Below, one piece after another: positions 1 to 8,168 of a stretch of DNA of 41,415 nt. Position 1 is the first letter of the stretch; each line of letters begins with the position of its first letter. The notes beneath the pieces are model-generated. The model worked only from the letters and a program-made list of their open reading frames with translations, was not told the DNA's origin and made no database searches. Both the position numbers and the translations under genes were made by a program. The DNA lies in assembly GCF_000971055.1 (NCBI RefSeq), contig NZ_LARW01000116.1:1-41415 (forward strand), in the 5' to 3' direction. Source of the DNA: Sphingomonas sp. SRS2. GTDB lineage: Bacteria > Pseudomonadota > Alphaproteobacteria > Sphingomonadales > Sphingomonadaceae.

Positions 1-506
1 GGCGTGGCCGCTGCGGTGGGGGGAGCGGGGGTGGCGGGGGCCGGGTCGCCGGGCGTGGCGCTGCTCGCCAAAGCGGCTTCGACCGCCAGCGAGAGTTCGA
101 TATCGGCGTCGGACTCGGCCACCGTCTCCGGCACTTCGGTCTTGGGCTGGAGCGCGGCGATCAGCAGATGGTCGTCGGCGTCGGAAATGACGTGGCCAGT
201 CTCGATCGCGTCGGTCAGCTCGGATATCCGGTCGAGCATGGCAAGGACCGCGCTGACCAGCCGGGAATCGGGCCGGCGACGATCGGCGCGAACGTCGGCC
301 AGCACATCCTCGGCGGCATGGCTGAGCTTCTCGAGTCGGGGAAGGTCGAGAAAGCCGCAGCTTCCCTTCACCGTGTGGACGAAACGGAAGATGGCATCCA
401 GCCGTGAGCGATCCTCGGGCGCGGCTTCCCACGCGACGATTTCGCCGGCCAGAGCTTCGAGCGTCTCGCGTGTTTCCGCGACGAAATCGCCGAGCAGATC
501 GTCCAT
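1..506 (-). CDS. CheA-like histidine kinase, N-terminal part (cut by window edge)
   Basis: Open reading frame running off the left edge; only the first 168 codons are visible. It starts at ATG 506, behind GGGAAGGA, and an in-frame TAA lies just upstream, so the start is well fixed. Residues 1-110 form a histidine phosphotransfer (Hpt/P1) domain with the CheA signature HTVKGSCGF; the phospho-accepting histidine is His44. From about residue 120 the protein becomes an Ala/Pro/Thr-rich linker, as between P1 and later domains of CheA. CheA kinases feed phosphate to response regulators in chemotaxis-like pathways; here only the Hpt part can be seen, so kinase and CheW-like domains are assumed from the family. 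It lies 88 bp downstream of chpT on the same strand, and an inverted repeat (574-580 with 601-607) sits in the gap. A stand-alone Hpt protein is possible if the frame ends soon outside the window. Confidence 0.85.
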   Translation of the reverse strand, partial: MDDLLGDFVAETRETLEALAGEIVAWEAAPEDRSRLDAIFRFVHTVKGSCGFLDLPRLEKLSHAAEDVLADVRADRRRPDSRLVSAVLAMLDRISELTDAIETGHVISDADDHLLIAALQPKTEVPETVAESDADIELSLAVEAALASSATPGDPAPATPAPPTAAAT

Positions 507-594
507 CTCATCCTTCCCGAACCCAAAGTCGGAGAAGTCATGGCATCGATATGGTTAAGAGCGCGTATACGAGGCCCGGCAAAGGGCGGAAAGT

Positions 595-1227
595 TCACAC
601 GCCGGGCAGGTTGGCCCCGATCATCAGCACGCCCTCTTCCGGCTGCGACAGCTGGACGCTGCCGCCATGATCGCTGACCATCAGATGGACGAGCCAGCCA
701 GCCGCCGCACGCGGGCTGATCATGTCGGGGTCGGTCTCGCCAAGCAACGCGTTCCTGATCTCCGTATCGAGGATCAGGCGCGGCCCCTCGGCACGGATGA
801 CGATCTCGCCGCCCTCGGCCCCGATATCGAGCTGCCCGCCGCGCACCAGCGCGTCGCCCGCGATCAGCGCGAGATTGAGCAGCACTTTGAGCGCGACCTT
901 GGGCAAGGTCGGCGCCTCGACCATCCAGCCCAGCTTGACCTTGCCACCCGCTCCATGCAGCCCCTCGAGCGCGGTCAGCGCCTCGCGGCTGTCGACCTGC
1001 TCGGCGAAGCCACCGGCCGCCCCAAAGGCCAGCCGGAAGAATTTGAGCTTGTTCGCCGAAGTCCGCGCGCTTTCCGCGAGCAATTCCATGCAACGTTCGC
1101 GCATCTCGGGATCGGTCTCGTCCGCCAGCAGCTCGATGCCATTGTTGAGGGCGCCGATCGGCGACAGCAGATCGTGGCACAGCCGCGAACAGAGCAGGCT
1201 CGCAAACTCGGCCGAACGATTGACCAT
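595..1227 (-). CDS. chpT: Histidine phosphotransferase ChpT
   Basis: A 210-residue protein matching ChpT, which relays phosphate from the hybrid kinase CckA to CtrA and CpdR in the alphaproteobacterial cell-cycle phosphorelay. The N-terminal helix carries the phosphorylation box SRLCHDLLSPIGAL. Counting from the chosen start, the histidine is residue 18. The second half is a degenerate GHKL-like fold without ATP-binding boxes, as usual for this family, which resembles a histidine kinase that cannot bind ATP. An upstream GTG at 1233 is in frame, but AAGGAAG is spaced correctly for the ATG at 1227, so I chose that. It precedes the CheA-like gene on the same strand, suggesting co-transcription and a shared phosphorelay setting; the partner link is inference. 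Confidence 0.93.
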   Translation of the reverse strand: MVNRSAEFASLLCSRLCHDLLSPIGALNNGIELLADETDPEMRERCMELLAESARTSANKLKFFRLAFGAAGGFAEQVDSREALTALEGLHGAGGKVKLGWMVEAPTLPKVALKVLLNLALIAGDALVRGGQLDIGAEGGEIVIRAEGPRLILDTEIRNALLGETDPDMISPRAAAGWLVHLMVSDHGGSVQLSQPEEGVLMIGANLPGV

Positions 1228-1286
1228 GAACACTTCCTTATACGCGGCGGGTCGGGTCTTTTGGCAAGCGCCGGGGAATAGCGCAA

Positions 1287-1685
1287 TCAGCGATTACCGG
1301 GTGAAATGATGGTCATGGGGACGAAGCGCCCCGCTTCTGCGGCGAACCAGCCGCGCAGATCGTCGCCGGCCGTTATGATCCAGCAGCTGCCCGCTTCGGC
1401 CGCCTCGGCATCGCGCGCCGATGGCGTCGCGAGCCCGCGGGGATGCGAATGATAATGGCCGATTATGGCCGGCCCGCCGGCTCGCGCGGCACGATGCGCG
1501 GCTATCAGCGCGGCGGGATCGATCTCGAAACTGTCTTGTGGCGCAGGCGCGACATTGGCGCAGGGCAACACCGCCTCGACCACCCTGCCCCGCCCCAGCA
1601 AAAGCCCGCAAATCTCAAGGTTGGGGCTTACGGCAGCCGCCTGTCGTATTTCCTTCTGCAAGGCTCTTGATATCGTCAGTTCCAT
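1287..1685 (-). CDS. JAMM/MPN-domain (Mov34/JAB) metalloprotease-like protein
   Basis: A 132-residue single-domain JAB/MPN protein of the M67 type. The zinc-site pattern is complete: Glu24 in NLEICGLLLG, the paired histidines His79 and His81 in HYHSHP, a serine-containing stretch, and Asp92 exactly ten residues after His81. Bacterial family members process small ubiquitin-like sulfur carriers or act as isopeptidases; the substrate here is unknown. I start it at ATG 1685; the frame is open further upstream to 1724, but that would run into the divergent rluD. The two starts are only 17 bp apart, so promoters must overlap coding DNA or lie inside the neighbours. Confidence 0.85.
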   Translation of the reverse strand: MELTISRALQKEIRQAAAVSPNLEICGLLLGRGRVVEAVLPCANVAPAPQDSFEIDPAALIAAHRAARAGGPAIIGHYHSHPRGLATPSARDAEAAEAGSCWIITAGDDLRGWFAAEAGRFVPMTIISPGNR

Positions 1686-1702
1686 CGCCACATCGCTACA
1701 GG

Positions 1703-2668
1703 ATGACCGGGGGGAAATCGACATTGCAGGCGATCATGCCTCAGGACGCGCAAGGCTGGCGGCTCGACCGCGCCCTCGCGGTCGCCATCCCCACCCTGTC
1801 GCGCGAACGGCTGAAGGCGCTGATCTCGTCGGGTCAGGTCAGTAACGAAAGCGGCGCGCTGGCTCGCGATCCGGCCATGAAAGTCACGCCCGGCGCGCGC
1901 TTCGTCGTGGTCGTGCCCGATCCTACGCCGGCCCATAATGAAGCCCAGGATATCCCGCTCGTCATCGCTTATGAGGACGAGCATCTGATCGTCGTCGACA
2001 AGCCCGCCGGGCTGGTCGTCCATCCGGCGGCAGGCAATTTCGACGGCACGCTGGTCAACGCCCTGCTCCACCATTGCAAGGGCAGCCTTTCCGGCATCGG
2101 CGGAGTCGAGCGGCCCGGGATCGTCCACCGCATCGACAAAGACACATCTGGCCTGATGATCGCGGCGAAAACCGATCCGGCGCATGTCGGCCTCGCCGCG
2201 CAATTCGCCAGGCACAGCATAGATCGGCGCTACAAGGCGATCGTCGCGGGCCAGCCCCGCCCCGCCGAGGGTGTGGTCGACGCCCCGCTCGCGCGTTCCA
2301 GCGCCAACCGCAAGAAGATCGCGATCGTCGCCGACGGGCGCGGAAAACGCGCGGTGACGCATTACAGCACGATCGAACGACTCAGGGCCGCCGCACTGGT
2401 CGAATGCCGGCTGGAGACGGGACGTACCCATCAGGTGCGGGTCCATATGGCCTCGCTGGGACATCCATTACTGGGTGATCCGGTTTATGGGCGCCCTCGT
2501 CCGGAACACCGTGAGCTCCTCAACCGTTTGAATTTCAAGCGCCAGGCGCTGCACGCCGCCCGTCTGGGGTTCATTCACCCGGTGACAAGCGCGGCTTTAT
2601 GTTTCGAAAGCGAAATTCCGCCGGATATGTACGAATTGTTCAGCGAACTGACAATTTCGGTGGTATAG
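1703..2668 (+). CDS. rluD: Ribosomal large-subunit pseudouridine synthase (RluD/RluA family)
   Basis: A 321-residue RluA-family pseudouridine synthase. Residues about 18-80 form an S4 RNA-binding domain. The catalytic domain follows, with the family motif HRIDKDTSGL; the catalytic aspartate is Asp145. The C-terminal part has the conserved RTHQVRVH and GHPLLGDPVYG segments. RluD modifies the helix 69 loop of 23S rRNA; assignment to RluD rather than RluC rests on length, the S4 domain and overall similarity. The start is uncertain: ATG 1703 gives a normal length, while ATG 1736 is also in frame and would drop 11 residues; neither has a strong ribosome-binding site. It is divergent from the JAMM gene and 117 bp upstream of rpoH. 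Confidence 0.9.
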   Translation: MTGGKSTLQAIMPQDAQGWRLDRALAVAIPTLSRERLKALISSGQVSNESGALARDPAMKVTPGARFVVVVPDPTPAHNEAQDIPLVIAYEDEHLIVVDKPAGLVVHPAAGNFDGTLVNALLHHCKGSLSGIGGVERPGIVHRIDKDTSGLMIAAKTDPAHVGLAAQFARHSIDRRYKAIVAGQPRPAEGVVDAPLARSSANRKKIAIVADGRGKRAVTHYSTIERLRAAALVECRLETGRTHQVRVHMASLGHPLLGDPVYGRPRPEHRELLNRLNFKRQALHAARLGFIHPVTSAALCFESEIPPDMYELFSELTISVV

Positions 2669-2677
2669 ATGTTACAG

Positions 2678-2783
2678 ATCGGTACGGGATGATTCTCCGC
2701 ACCGATATGGCAAAGGTTCCGATGCCAATCCGGGCATCGGTTTGGAAGGTTCGGATGCCCATGCCGGGTATCCAGATGGGAGT
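2678..2783 (+). promoter_or_regulatory. rpoH leader with three successive hairpins
   Basis: Between the rluD stop and rpoH lie three inverted repeats in a row. The first pairs ATCGGT-x-CGG (2678-2687) with CCG-x-ACCGAT (2697-2706). The second is a perfect 8-bp stem, CCGATGCC (2719-2726) with GGCATCGG (2733-2740). The third pairs GGATGCCC (2753-2760) with GGGTATCC (2766-2773), with one G-U pair. The ribosome-binding site GGGAGT (2778-2783) follows the last stem by four bases. None has a T-run, so they fit a structured 5' leader better than an intrinsic terminator of rluD. A role in heat-dependent translation is only a hypothesis. Confidence 0.5.
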
Positions 2784-2785
2784 AG

Positions 2786-3697
2786 ATGATCATGGCAAGC
2801 GGAAAGAACGTGCCCGCCACGATTCCCGCGCTGGGCGGGGAGCAGAGCCTCAACCGCTATCTGGCCGAGATCCGGAAGTTTCCGCTGTTGAAGCCGGAAG
2901 AGGAATATATGCTCGCCAAGCGCTTTCAGGAGCATGGCGATCCCGAGGCGGCGACCCGCCTCGTTACCTCGCACCTCCGCCTCGTCGCGAAGATAGCCAT
3001 GGGCTATCGCGGCTATGGCCTGCCGGCGAGCGAGCTTATCTCCGAAGGCAATATCGGCCTGATGCAGGGCGTTAAGAAGTTCGAACCCGATCGCGGCTTC
3101 CGCCTCGCCACCTATGCGATGTGGTGGATCAAGGCGTCGATCCAGGAATATATCCTGCGTTCGTGGAGCCTCGTGAAGATGGGCACGACCGCGGCGCAAA
3201 AGAAGCTGTTCTTCAACCTGCGGCGGATGAAGTCGAAGCTCGACGCGTTCGAGGACGGTGACCTTACGCCCGAAAATCTTCGCAAGATCGCCACGGACCT
3301 AGGCGTTTCCGAGGAAGAAGTGACCAATATGAACCGCCGCATGTCGATGGGCGGCGATGCGTCGCTCAACGTCTCGATGCGCGAAGATGGCGAAGGCGAA
3401 TGGCAGGACGCTCTGGTCGATCAGGGCGCGCTCCAGGACGAACGGATTGCCGAGGCCGAAGAAAAGAGCGTGCGTCACAACATGCTCAACGAGGCGCTTG
3501 CCGCGCTGAACGACCGGGAAAAGCATATTCTGGTCGAGCGGCGGCTGGTCGATGATCCCAAGACGCTCGAGGAACTGAGTCAGGTCTATGGCGTCAGCCG
3601 CGAGCGCGTGCGCCAGATCGAGGTGCGAGCCTTCGACAAGCTGCAAAAGGCGATGATGCGGATCGCCGGCGAACGGCGCTTGCTACCTGCCGCCTGA
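2786..3697 (+). CDS. rpoH: Heat-shock RNA polymerase sigma factor RpoH (sigma-32)
   Basis: A 303-residue sigma-70 family factor of normal RpoH length. Region 1.2 begins near residue 20 (LNRYLAEIRKFPLL), region 2 spans about 50-125 with the core-binding and -10 recognition helices (including TYAMWWIKASIQEYILRSW), and region 4 at about 230-295 holds the -35 recognition helix-turn-helix (YGVSRERVRQIE). The RpoH-specific stretch between regions 2 and 3 (KKLFFNLRRMKSKL) separates it from RpoD. It directs transcription of chaperones and proteases. The start is ATG 2786, with a second ATG two codons later; GGGAGT precedes it. A strong terminator follows, and the gene sits behind an unusually structured leader. 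Confidence 0.96.
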   Translation: MIMASGKNVPATIPALGGEQSLNRYLAEIRKFPLLKPEEEYMLAKRFQEHGDPEAATRLVTSHLRLVAKIAMGYRGYGLPASELISEGNIGLMQGVKKFEPDRGFRLATYAMWWIKASIQEYILRSWSLVKMGTTAAQKKLFFNLRRMKSKLDAFEDGDLTPENLRKIATDLGVSEEEVTNMNRRMSMGGDASLNVSMREDGEGEWQDALVDQGALQDERIAEAEEKSVRHNMLNEALAALNDREKHILVERRLVDDPKTLEELSQVYGVSRERVRQIEVRAFDKLQKAMMRIAGERRLLPAA

Positions 3698-3702
3698 TCG
3701 AC

Positions 3703-3737
3703 GGGCGCTGCCTCGGGGCGGCGCCCTTCTTTCTTTT
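3703..3737 (+). terminator. Rho-independent terminator of rpoH
   Basis: A 10-bp stem with one G-U pair (3703-3712 with 3717-3726), a TCGG tetraloop, and the pyrimidine tract TTCTTTCTTTT. It begins five bases after the rpoH stop. Confidence 0.93.
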
Positions 3738-3796
3738 CAGCCCCATTGTGACGAGCACCACTGACAGCCGTGTTTCGCGCTGTTAGGGTGCCTGGC

Positions 3797-5293
3797 ATGA
3801 CGGGGGTCAAAAACACGCGGGTGGGGCCGCGATCATTGGGTAGAGGTGCGCCAATCGCGCTTGCGATTGTCTGCGCGGTGCTTGTCGCTTCGGCGCTGAT
3901 CACGGGGCCCTCACTCGACGATTTCTGGACCTTGTATCTCTCGGATTCGACGCGCGGATGGCCGGCGCTGGCGGGGGGGCGTTGGGTCAAGGACATCCAC
4001 CCACCCCTGTTCAACGGATGGGCGACGCTGCTGTCGATGGCCGGAATAAGCTCGGCGCCGATTGCCCGGCTGCTCTCGAATCTCCCGGCGCTGCTCTTAC
4101 TGCTGTACACGGCCAAGCTGTTTCGCAGGCGGTTGCCCGACGAAGCACCCTTCTACACGATATTCCTGCTGCTGATGTTGTCCGCCCCGGCGACGATCAC
4201 GGCCTTCGGCATATATCGCGGCGATTTCTGGCAGCTCGCGGCGTTCGCGATCCAGATGATGCTCGCCCGGCACATCATCTTCGTACAGCAGGACTATCGC
4301 AGCAGTCGCGACGGCATCCTCTTACTGATCACCATGCTGGCCGTGATCGTTTCGATCACGCTGGATTATGGCGGCGCGTTGTTCGGCGGCATCGTCGCGA
4401 TGGCGACGATGCTCGCTGCGATCGCGCGCGGCCTGCGCCGCTGGGCCCGGTCGCTGTTCATCGCGCTGGCGATTTCGGTGACGGCGGTGGTCTATGTCAT
4501 CTCCTGGCAGGCGCCGGCCTGGAACGAGATGTTTGATCTCTATCAGAACTGGATAGAGATGGGCGACGCCACGGCCGGCGGCATCCTGTTCGGGCTGGTG
4601 TTCAGCACGCTGTTCCACAATCCGATCGCGGTCGCCGGCGGCTATCTGGGCCGTCAAAAGTGGAACAAGAGCGACAGCGCCTTCGCCGCGATGACGGGAG
4701 CGACGCTGCTCGCCGCGCTTGTCGCGATCAGCCAGATCGACGCACAGCGGCGGCTGATCACCGACAGCAACACCGCCGATATCGCCGTCATGGTCACTGC
4801 GCTGATGGCAGCCGCCGGCGCAAAGATTGCCAACCGGCGACTATGGATGAACGCACTCGCCGCCATGGCCGTGCTGTCCGGCGTCATCGCATTGGTCGTG
4901 ATCAACCTCCACGGGGGCTGGCAAACGGCGGGCAAGAAAATCGCGCGCACCATTCAAGACTGTCCCTCCACCAGGGTTTATGCCGCCTCGGGCTGGCGGC
5001 TCGATGACGGCGCAAGTTCGAATGCGGCGCGCCGCGAGGAGCCAGTGTTCGCGCTGGGCTACCGGCGGGTCGGCAGCGCGCACGGCTTCAATCCGCCAAT
5101 GGTCAGCACCGAGAAGCCGGTCAGGTTGATCCGCAACCAATGCCCTGTGCTGTTATGGATCGAGCAGGTTCCCGCCCGGAAGGTGGTCAAGCCGGCGATG
5201 GCGGTGAAAGCCGCCGGGCTTCAGGGCCTCGAAGCGGCGCGGTGGAGCGTCGTCCGCACCGAAACGGGGCTTATCCTGCGCGCCGCCCCCTGA
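3797..5293 (+). CDS. Polytopic inner-membrane protein, GT-C glycosyltransferase-like
   Basis: A 498-residue integral membrane protein with roughly nine to eleven hydrophobic segments and a soluble C-terminal tail of about 110 residues. The first loop after the first membrane helix has an acidic pair (Asp41-Asp42) followed by an HPPLF motif (residues 68-72). Such a DD plus HPPL arrangement is seen in GT-C-fold transferases that use polyprenyl-phosphate sugars (PMT/ArnT-like). No family can be named with certainty, and the sugar and acceptor are unknown. An in-frame GTG at 3770 is possible, but AGGG 8 bp before ATG 3797 supports the later start. The gene lies 15 bp upstream of mtgA on the same strand, so a link to envelope synthesis is plausible but inferred. 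Confidence 0.7.
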   Translation: MTGVKNTRVGPRSLGRGAPIALAIVCAVLVASALITGPSLDDFWTLYLSDSTRGWPALAGGRWVKDIHPPLFNGWATLLSMAGISSAPIARLLSNLPALLLLLYTAKLFRRRLPDEAPFYTIFLLLMLSAPATITAFGIYRGDFWQLAAFAIQMMLARHIIFVQQDYRSSRDGILLLITMLAVIVSITLDYGGALFGGIVAMATMLAAIARGLRRWARSLFIALAISVTAVVYVISWQAPAWNEMFDLYQNWIEMGDATAGGILFGLVFSTLFHNPIAVAGGYLGRQKWNKSDSAFAAMTGATLLAALVAISQIDAQRRLITDSNTADIAVMVTALMAAAGAKIANRRLWMNALAAMAVLSGVIALVVINLHGGWQTAGKKIARTIQDCPSTRVYAASGWRLDDGASSNAARREEPVFALGYRRVGSAHGFNPPMVSTEKPVRLIRNQCPVLLWIEQVPARKVVKPAMAVKAAGLQGLEAARWSVVRTETGLILRAAP

Positions 5294-5308
5294 TATCGCC
5301 AGGACATC

Positions 5309-6004
5309 ATGGCCAAACAGACCTTCGCCCGCCGCGCCGCCCGCTGGTTCATCAAGTCACTCGTAATCTTCGTCGTCGGCTCGGTGATCTGGGTCGGTCT
5401 TTACCGGTTCCTGCCTCCGCCGATCACTGTCACGATGATCGCCAACGCCGTCGACGGGCGCGGCATCACCAAGGACTGGATGGCGCTGGACGATATGTCG
5501 CCCAATATGGCGCGCGCGGCCATCGCGGCGGAAGACGGCAATTTTTGCAGCCACTTCGGCTTTGATTTCAAAGCGATGCAAAAAGCCTTCAAGAGCAATT
5601 TACAGGGTGAGCGGCGCATCCGCGGCGGCTCCACAATCAGCCAGCAAACCGCCAAAAATGCCTTCCTGTGGCAGAATGGCGGCTATCTCCGCAAAGGGCT
5701 CGAAGCCTGGTTCACCCTTCTGATCGAGGTGATGTGGCCCAAGAAGCGGATCATGGAAGTCTATCTGAACGTCGCCGAGACCGGGTTGGGCACCTATGGC
5801 GCCAACGCCGGATCGATGCGCTACTTCGGTCACGACGCCTCTCGCCTGAGCCGCGCCGAGGCGGCGCGGATCGCGGCAGTCCTCCCGCTTCCCAAGAAAC
5901 GCGAAGCGGTTGCGCCGACCGGACAGACGAGACGCTATGGCAACACGATCCAGCGGCGCGTGGGACAGGTCAGCCGCTACGGGCTGGATAGCTGTCTGAA
6001 GTGA
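5309..6004 (+). CDS. mtgA: Monofunctional peptidoglycan glycosyltransferase MtgA
   Basis: A 231-residue GT51-family enzyme of typical length for the monofunctional form. It has one N-terminal membrane anchor (about residues 16-34) and a periplasmic catalytic domain. The catalytic glutamate is Glu75 in AAEDGNFCSHFGFD, and the second signature RGGSTISQQTAKN and the YLNVAETG stretch are present. It polymerises lipid II into glycan strands and has no transpeptidase domain. It follows the membrane protein gene by 15 bp, so the two probably share a transcript. It converges on ybaB: the two stop codons are adjacent and form TGATCA. Confidence 0.95.
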   Translation: MAKQTFARRAARWFIKSLVIFVVGSVIWVGLYRFLPPPITVTMIANAVDGRGITKDWMALDDMSPNMARAAIAAEDGNFCSHFGFDFKAMQKAFKSNLQGERRIRGGSTISQQTAKNAFLWQNGGYLRKGLEAWFTLLIEVMWPKKRIMEVYLNVAETGLGTYGANAGSMRYFGHDASRLSRAEAARIAAVLPLPKKREAVAPTGQTRRYGNTIQRRVGQVSRYGLDSCLK

Positions 6005-6343
6005 TCAGCTGAACGGTAGCTTGAAGCCCGCCGGTAGCGGCAGGCCCTGCGTCATCTTCTGCATTTCCGCGTTCGAGGCGGCATCGGCCTTGGCGCGGCA
6101 ATCGTTGATCGCGGCGGCGATCAGATCCTCCAGCATCTGCTTTTCCGACACGGCCATCAGCGAATCGTCGATCGCGACGCCGAGGATGCGGCCCTTGGCG
6201 GTCGCCCGGATCTTCACGAGCCCACCGCCGGCGGCGCCCTCGACCTCGATCTTGTCGAGGCCTGCCTGCGCCTGTTCCATCTGTGTCTGGATCGTCTGCG
6301 CAGCATTCTGCGCGGCGGCGATCATTTCCTCAAGGCTTTTCAT
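6005..6343 (-). CDS. ybaB: YbaB/EbfC nucleoid-associated protein
   Basis: A 112-residue YbaB/EbfC protein. The N-terminus is a long charged helix (MKSLEEMIAAAQNAAQ), then a short beta core including GGGLVKIRATAKG, then a C-terminal helical part ending in a Gly/Pro-containing tail. Family members are dimeric DNA-binding proteins, and the gene usually sits beside dnaX. That holds here: its ATG overlaps the dnaX stop as ATGA, so translation is probably coupled. Family length and gene order both fit well. Confidence 0.94.
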   Translation of the reverse strand: MKSLEEMIAAAQNAAQTIQTQMEQAQAGLDKIEVEGAAGGGLVKIRATAKGRILGVAIDDSLMAVSEKQMLEDLIAAAINDCRAKADAASNAEMQKMTQGLPLPAGFKLPFS

Positions 6344-7992
6344 GATGCGAGACTCCGTGGTTCGGGCGCGCTGTAGCTGATCAGCTCGGCATCGGGAAAG
6401 GCCTCGCGAGCAGCCTTGATCAGCGGCGAGTTGAGAATGGCGGACTTGGCGGCGTCTTCCCCGGCGAGCTCCTGATCGCGCAACGACGGAGCGCCCGTTT
6501 CCGGCACAGCCCCAACCGTCCAGCGTTCACCGGTGATATCCTTCAACGCGGCAACGAGATTGCTGTAGAAATCCGGCTTCAGCTTGTCGGTTTCGGCGAT
6601 CAGCAGCTCGGTCCCGGTCAACCTGACCAGCCGGGCATGATCGTGCAGCTGAAGAGCAAGCAGGGCCGACTTCGGCTTGAGCAACTCATGAAGCGCCTCG
6701 ATGCTGTCGGGCAAAGCGAGCGGCGCGGGCGGTGCCTCGATCGCTGGCGGCGCGGCGGGCTGGACCTGCGCGACCGCGGGCGCCGCGGATGGAGCAGCCG
6801 GGGCCGAGGCCGGAGCACCTGCGCCGATACTGATCTCGCCTGAAGCCAATTTTCGCGCCAGTTCGCCGGGATCGGGTAGCTGGCTGGCATGGACGACGCG
6901 GAGCAGCGCCATCTCGGCGGCTTCGATCGGCATCGCTGCGGTCTGCACCTCGCCATGACCCTTGAGCAGAAGCTGCCACAGCCGGTGAAGCGTCGCAAAG
7001 CCGAGCTTGCCCGACCATTCTGCAAACGCCTCCCGTTCCTCCGCCGAAAGCGCGGGGTCACCGGTGCCCGCGACCTTGGCGCGGGTCACGCCATGGCAGG
7101 TTTCCAGCAATCCGTGGAGCATCGCGGCGGGTTCGACCCCCAGGTCATATTGGCCGCGCACACCCGCCAGAACCGCCGACGCGTCGCCCTTGAGCAATTC
7201 ACCGAACAGCCTCCGGATCGCACCACGGTCGGACAGGCCCAGCATGTCGCGCACCTGTGCCGCATCGACCTGGCCGGATCCGTGGGCGATCGCCTGGTCG
7301 AGGATCGAAAGGCCATCGCGCGCCGACCCTTCGGCGGCGCGGGCGATCAGAGCCAACGCTTCGGGCTCGGCCTCGACGCCTTCGGCAGCGACTACCGACG
7401 TGAAATGCGCGGCGAGCTTGTCGGCCGGAATGCGGCGCAGGTCGAATCGCTGGCAGCGCGACAGCACCGTGATCGGCACCTTGTTCACCTCGGTCGTGGC
7501 GAACAGGAATTTCACATGCGCCGGCGGCTCTTCCAGCGTCTTGAGCAGCCCGTTGAAAGCCGCCTTGGACAGCATATGGACTTCGTCGATGATGTAGATC
7601 TTGTAGCGCGCCGAAACCGACGCATAGCGCACCGCCTCGATGATCTCGCGGATATCGTCGATGCCGGTGTGGCTGGCGGCATCCATTTCGACCACATCAA
7701 TGTGCCGTCCCTCGGCGATCGCGACACAGGGCTCGCAGACACCACAGGGATCGATCGTCGGGCCGCCCTGCCCGTCCGGGCCGATGCAGTTCAACGCCTT
7801 GGCGATCAGCCGCGCGGTCGATGTCTTGCCCACGCCGCGAACGCCGGTGAGCAGGAAGGCATGGGCCAGCCGGTCGCGGCGGATCGCGTTGGCGAGCGTC
7901 GTCACCATCGCATCCTGGCCGATCAGCTCGCCAAAATTCTGTGGCCGGTATTTGCGCGCGAGAACGCGATAGGGTTGCGGAGATTCGGACAT
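6340..7992 (-). CDS. dnaX: DNA polymerase III subunits gamma/tau
   Basis: A 550-residue clamp-loader ATPase. Residues 1-370 form the AAA+ part: Walker A GVRGVGKTS near residue 50, the four-cysteine zinc module (Cys69, Cys83, Cys86, Cys89), Walker B IIDEVHM with Asp136-Glu137, and the SRC sensor motif (SRCQRF). An Ala/Pro-rich linker follows near residues 410-445, then a C-terminal tau-like domain. The frame continues far upstream without a stop, but conserved sequence begins at ATG 7992 (MSESPQPYRVLARKYRP), so I start there; no strong ribosome-binding site is visible. I saw no A-rich slippery heptamer, so a short gamma form made by frameshifting has no support. The gene lies just downstream of the SRP RNA. 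Confidence 0.96.
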   Translation of the reverse strand: MSESPQPYRVLARKYRPQNFGELIGQDAMVTTLANAIRRDRLAHAFLLTGVRGVGKTSTARLIAKALNCIGPDGQGGPTIDPCGVCEPCVAIAEGRHIDVVEMDAASHTGIDDIREIIEAVRYASVSARYKIYIIDEVHMLSKAAFNGLLKTLEEPPAHVKFLFATTEVNKVPITVLSRCQRFDLRRIPADKLAAHFTSVVAAEGVEAEPEALALIARAAEGSARDGLSILDQAIAHGSGQVDAAQVRDMLGLSDRGAIRRLFGELLKGDASAVLAGVRGQYDLGVEPAAMLHGLLETCHGVTRAKVAGTGDPALSAEEREAFAEWSGKLGFATLHRLWQLLLKGHGEVQTAAMPIEAAEMALLRVVHASQLPDPGELARKLASGEISIGAGAPASAPAAPSAAPAVAQVQPAAPPAIEAPPAPLALPDSIEALHELLKPKSALLALQLHDHARLVRLTGTELLIAETDKLKPDFYSNLVAALKDITGERWTVGAVPETGAPSLRDQELAGEDAAKSAILNSPLIKAAREAFPDAELISYSAPEPRSLAS

Positions 7993-8042
7993 CAGGATGA
8001 GCTTAGCCAGCCCCGCTCCGCTTGTCTTTGATTCTTGATGAG

Positions 8043-8135
8043 GTGGGAGCCGGAACGACCCGATACGAAATCGTTGCGGCTGCTTCCTTCCGGATCTGAC
8101 CGGGTTGGCGACGGCACCGTCCGCCCGACTCCCGC
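8043..8135 (-). ncRNA. ffs: Signal recognition particle RNA, small bacterial type (4.5S)
   Basis: The minus strand contains the hallmark SRP RNA domain IV sequence (GGTCAGATCCGGAAGGAAGC), which forms the asymmetric and symmetric loops that bind Ffh. The outer ends pair (GGGAG near 8133 with CTCCC near 8045), giving a single hairpin of about 90 nt as in the small bacterial class. The ends are good to a few bases. It lies 50 bp upstream of dnaX on the same strand, a common bacterial arrangement. Confidence 0.95.
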
Positions 8136-8139
8136 GGCG

Positions 8140-8168
8140 CATATGGGGGAAGCGCTCGCATGATGCAA
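8140..8168 (-). promoter_or_regulatory. Promoter of the SRP RNA
   Basis: Reading the minus strand, TTGCAT (8168-8163), a 17-bp spacer and CATATG (8145-8140) place a start point about seven bases downstream at 8133, exactly where the SRP RNA outer stem begins. The agreement in position supports it; the match to the -10 consensus is partial. Confidence 0.6.

Noticed and set aside
2678-2773. Intrinsic terminator of rluD
   Set aside because: The stems lack T-runs and lie up to the rpoH ribosome-binding site; a leader role fits better, though partial termination cannot be excluded.
6340-7992. Programmed frameshift in dnaX to make a short gamma subunit
   Set aside because: No A-rich slippery heptamer or suitable site was seen; the C-terminal part reads through as tau.
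6889-8031. Plus-strand open frame opposite dnaX
   Set aside because: dnaX has all clamp-loader motifs on the minus strand; the opposite frame shows none.
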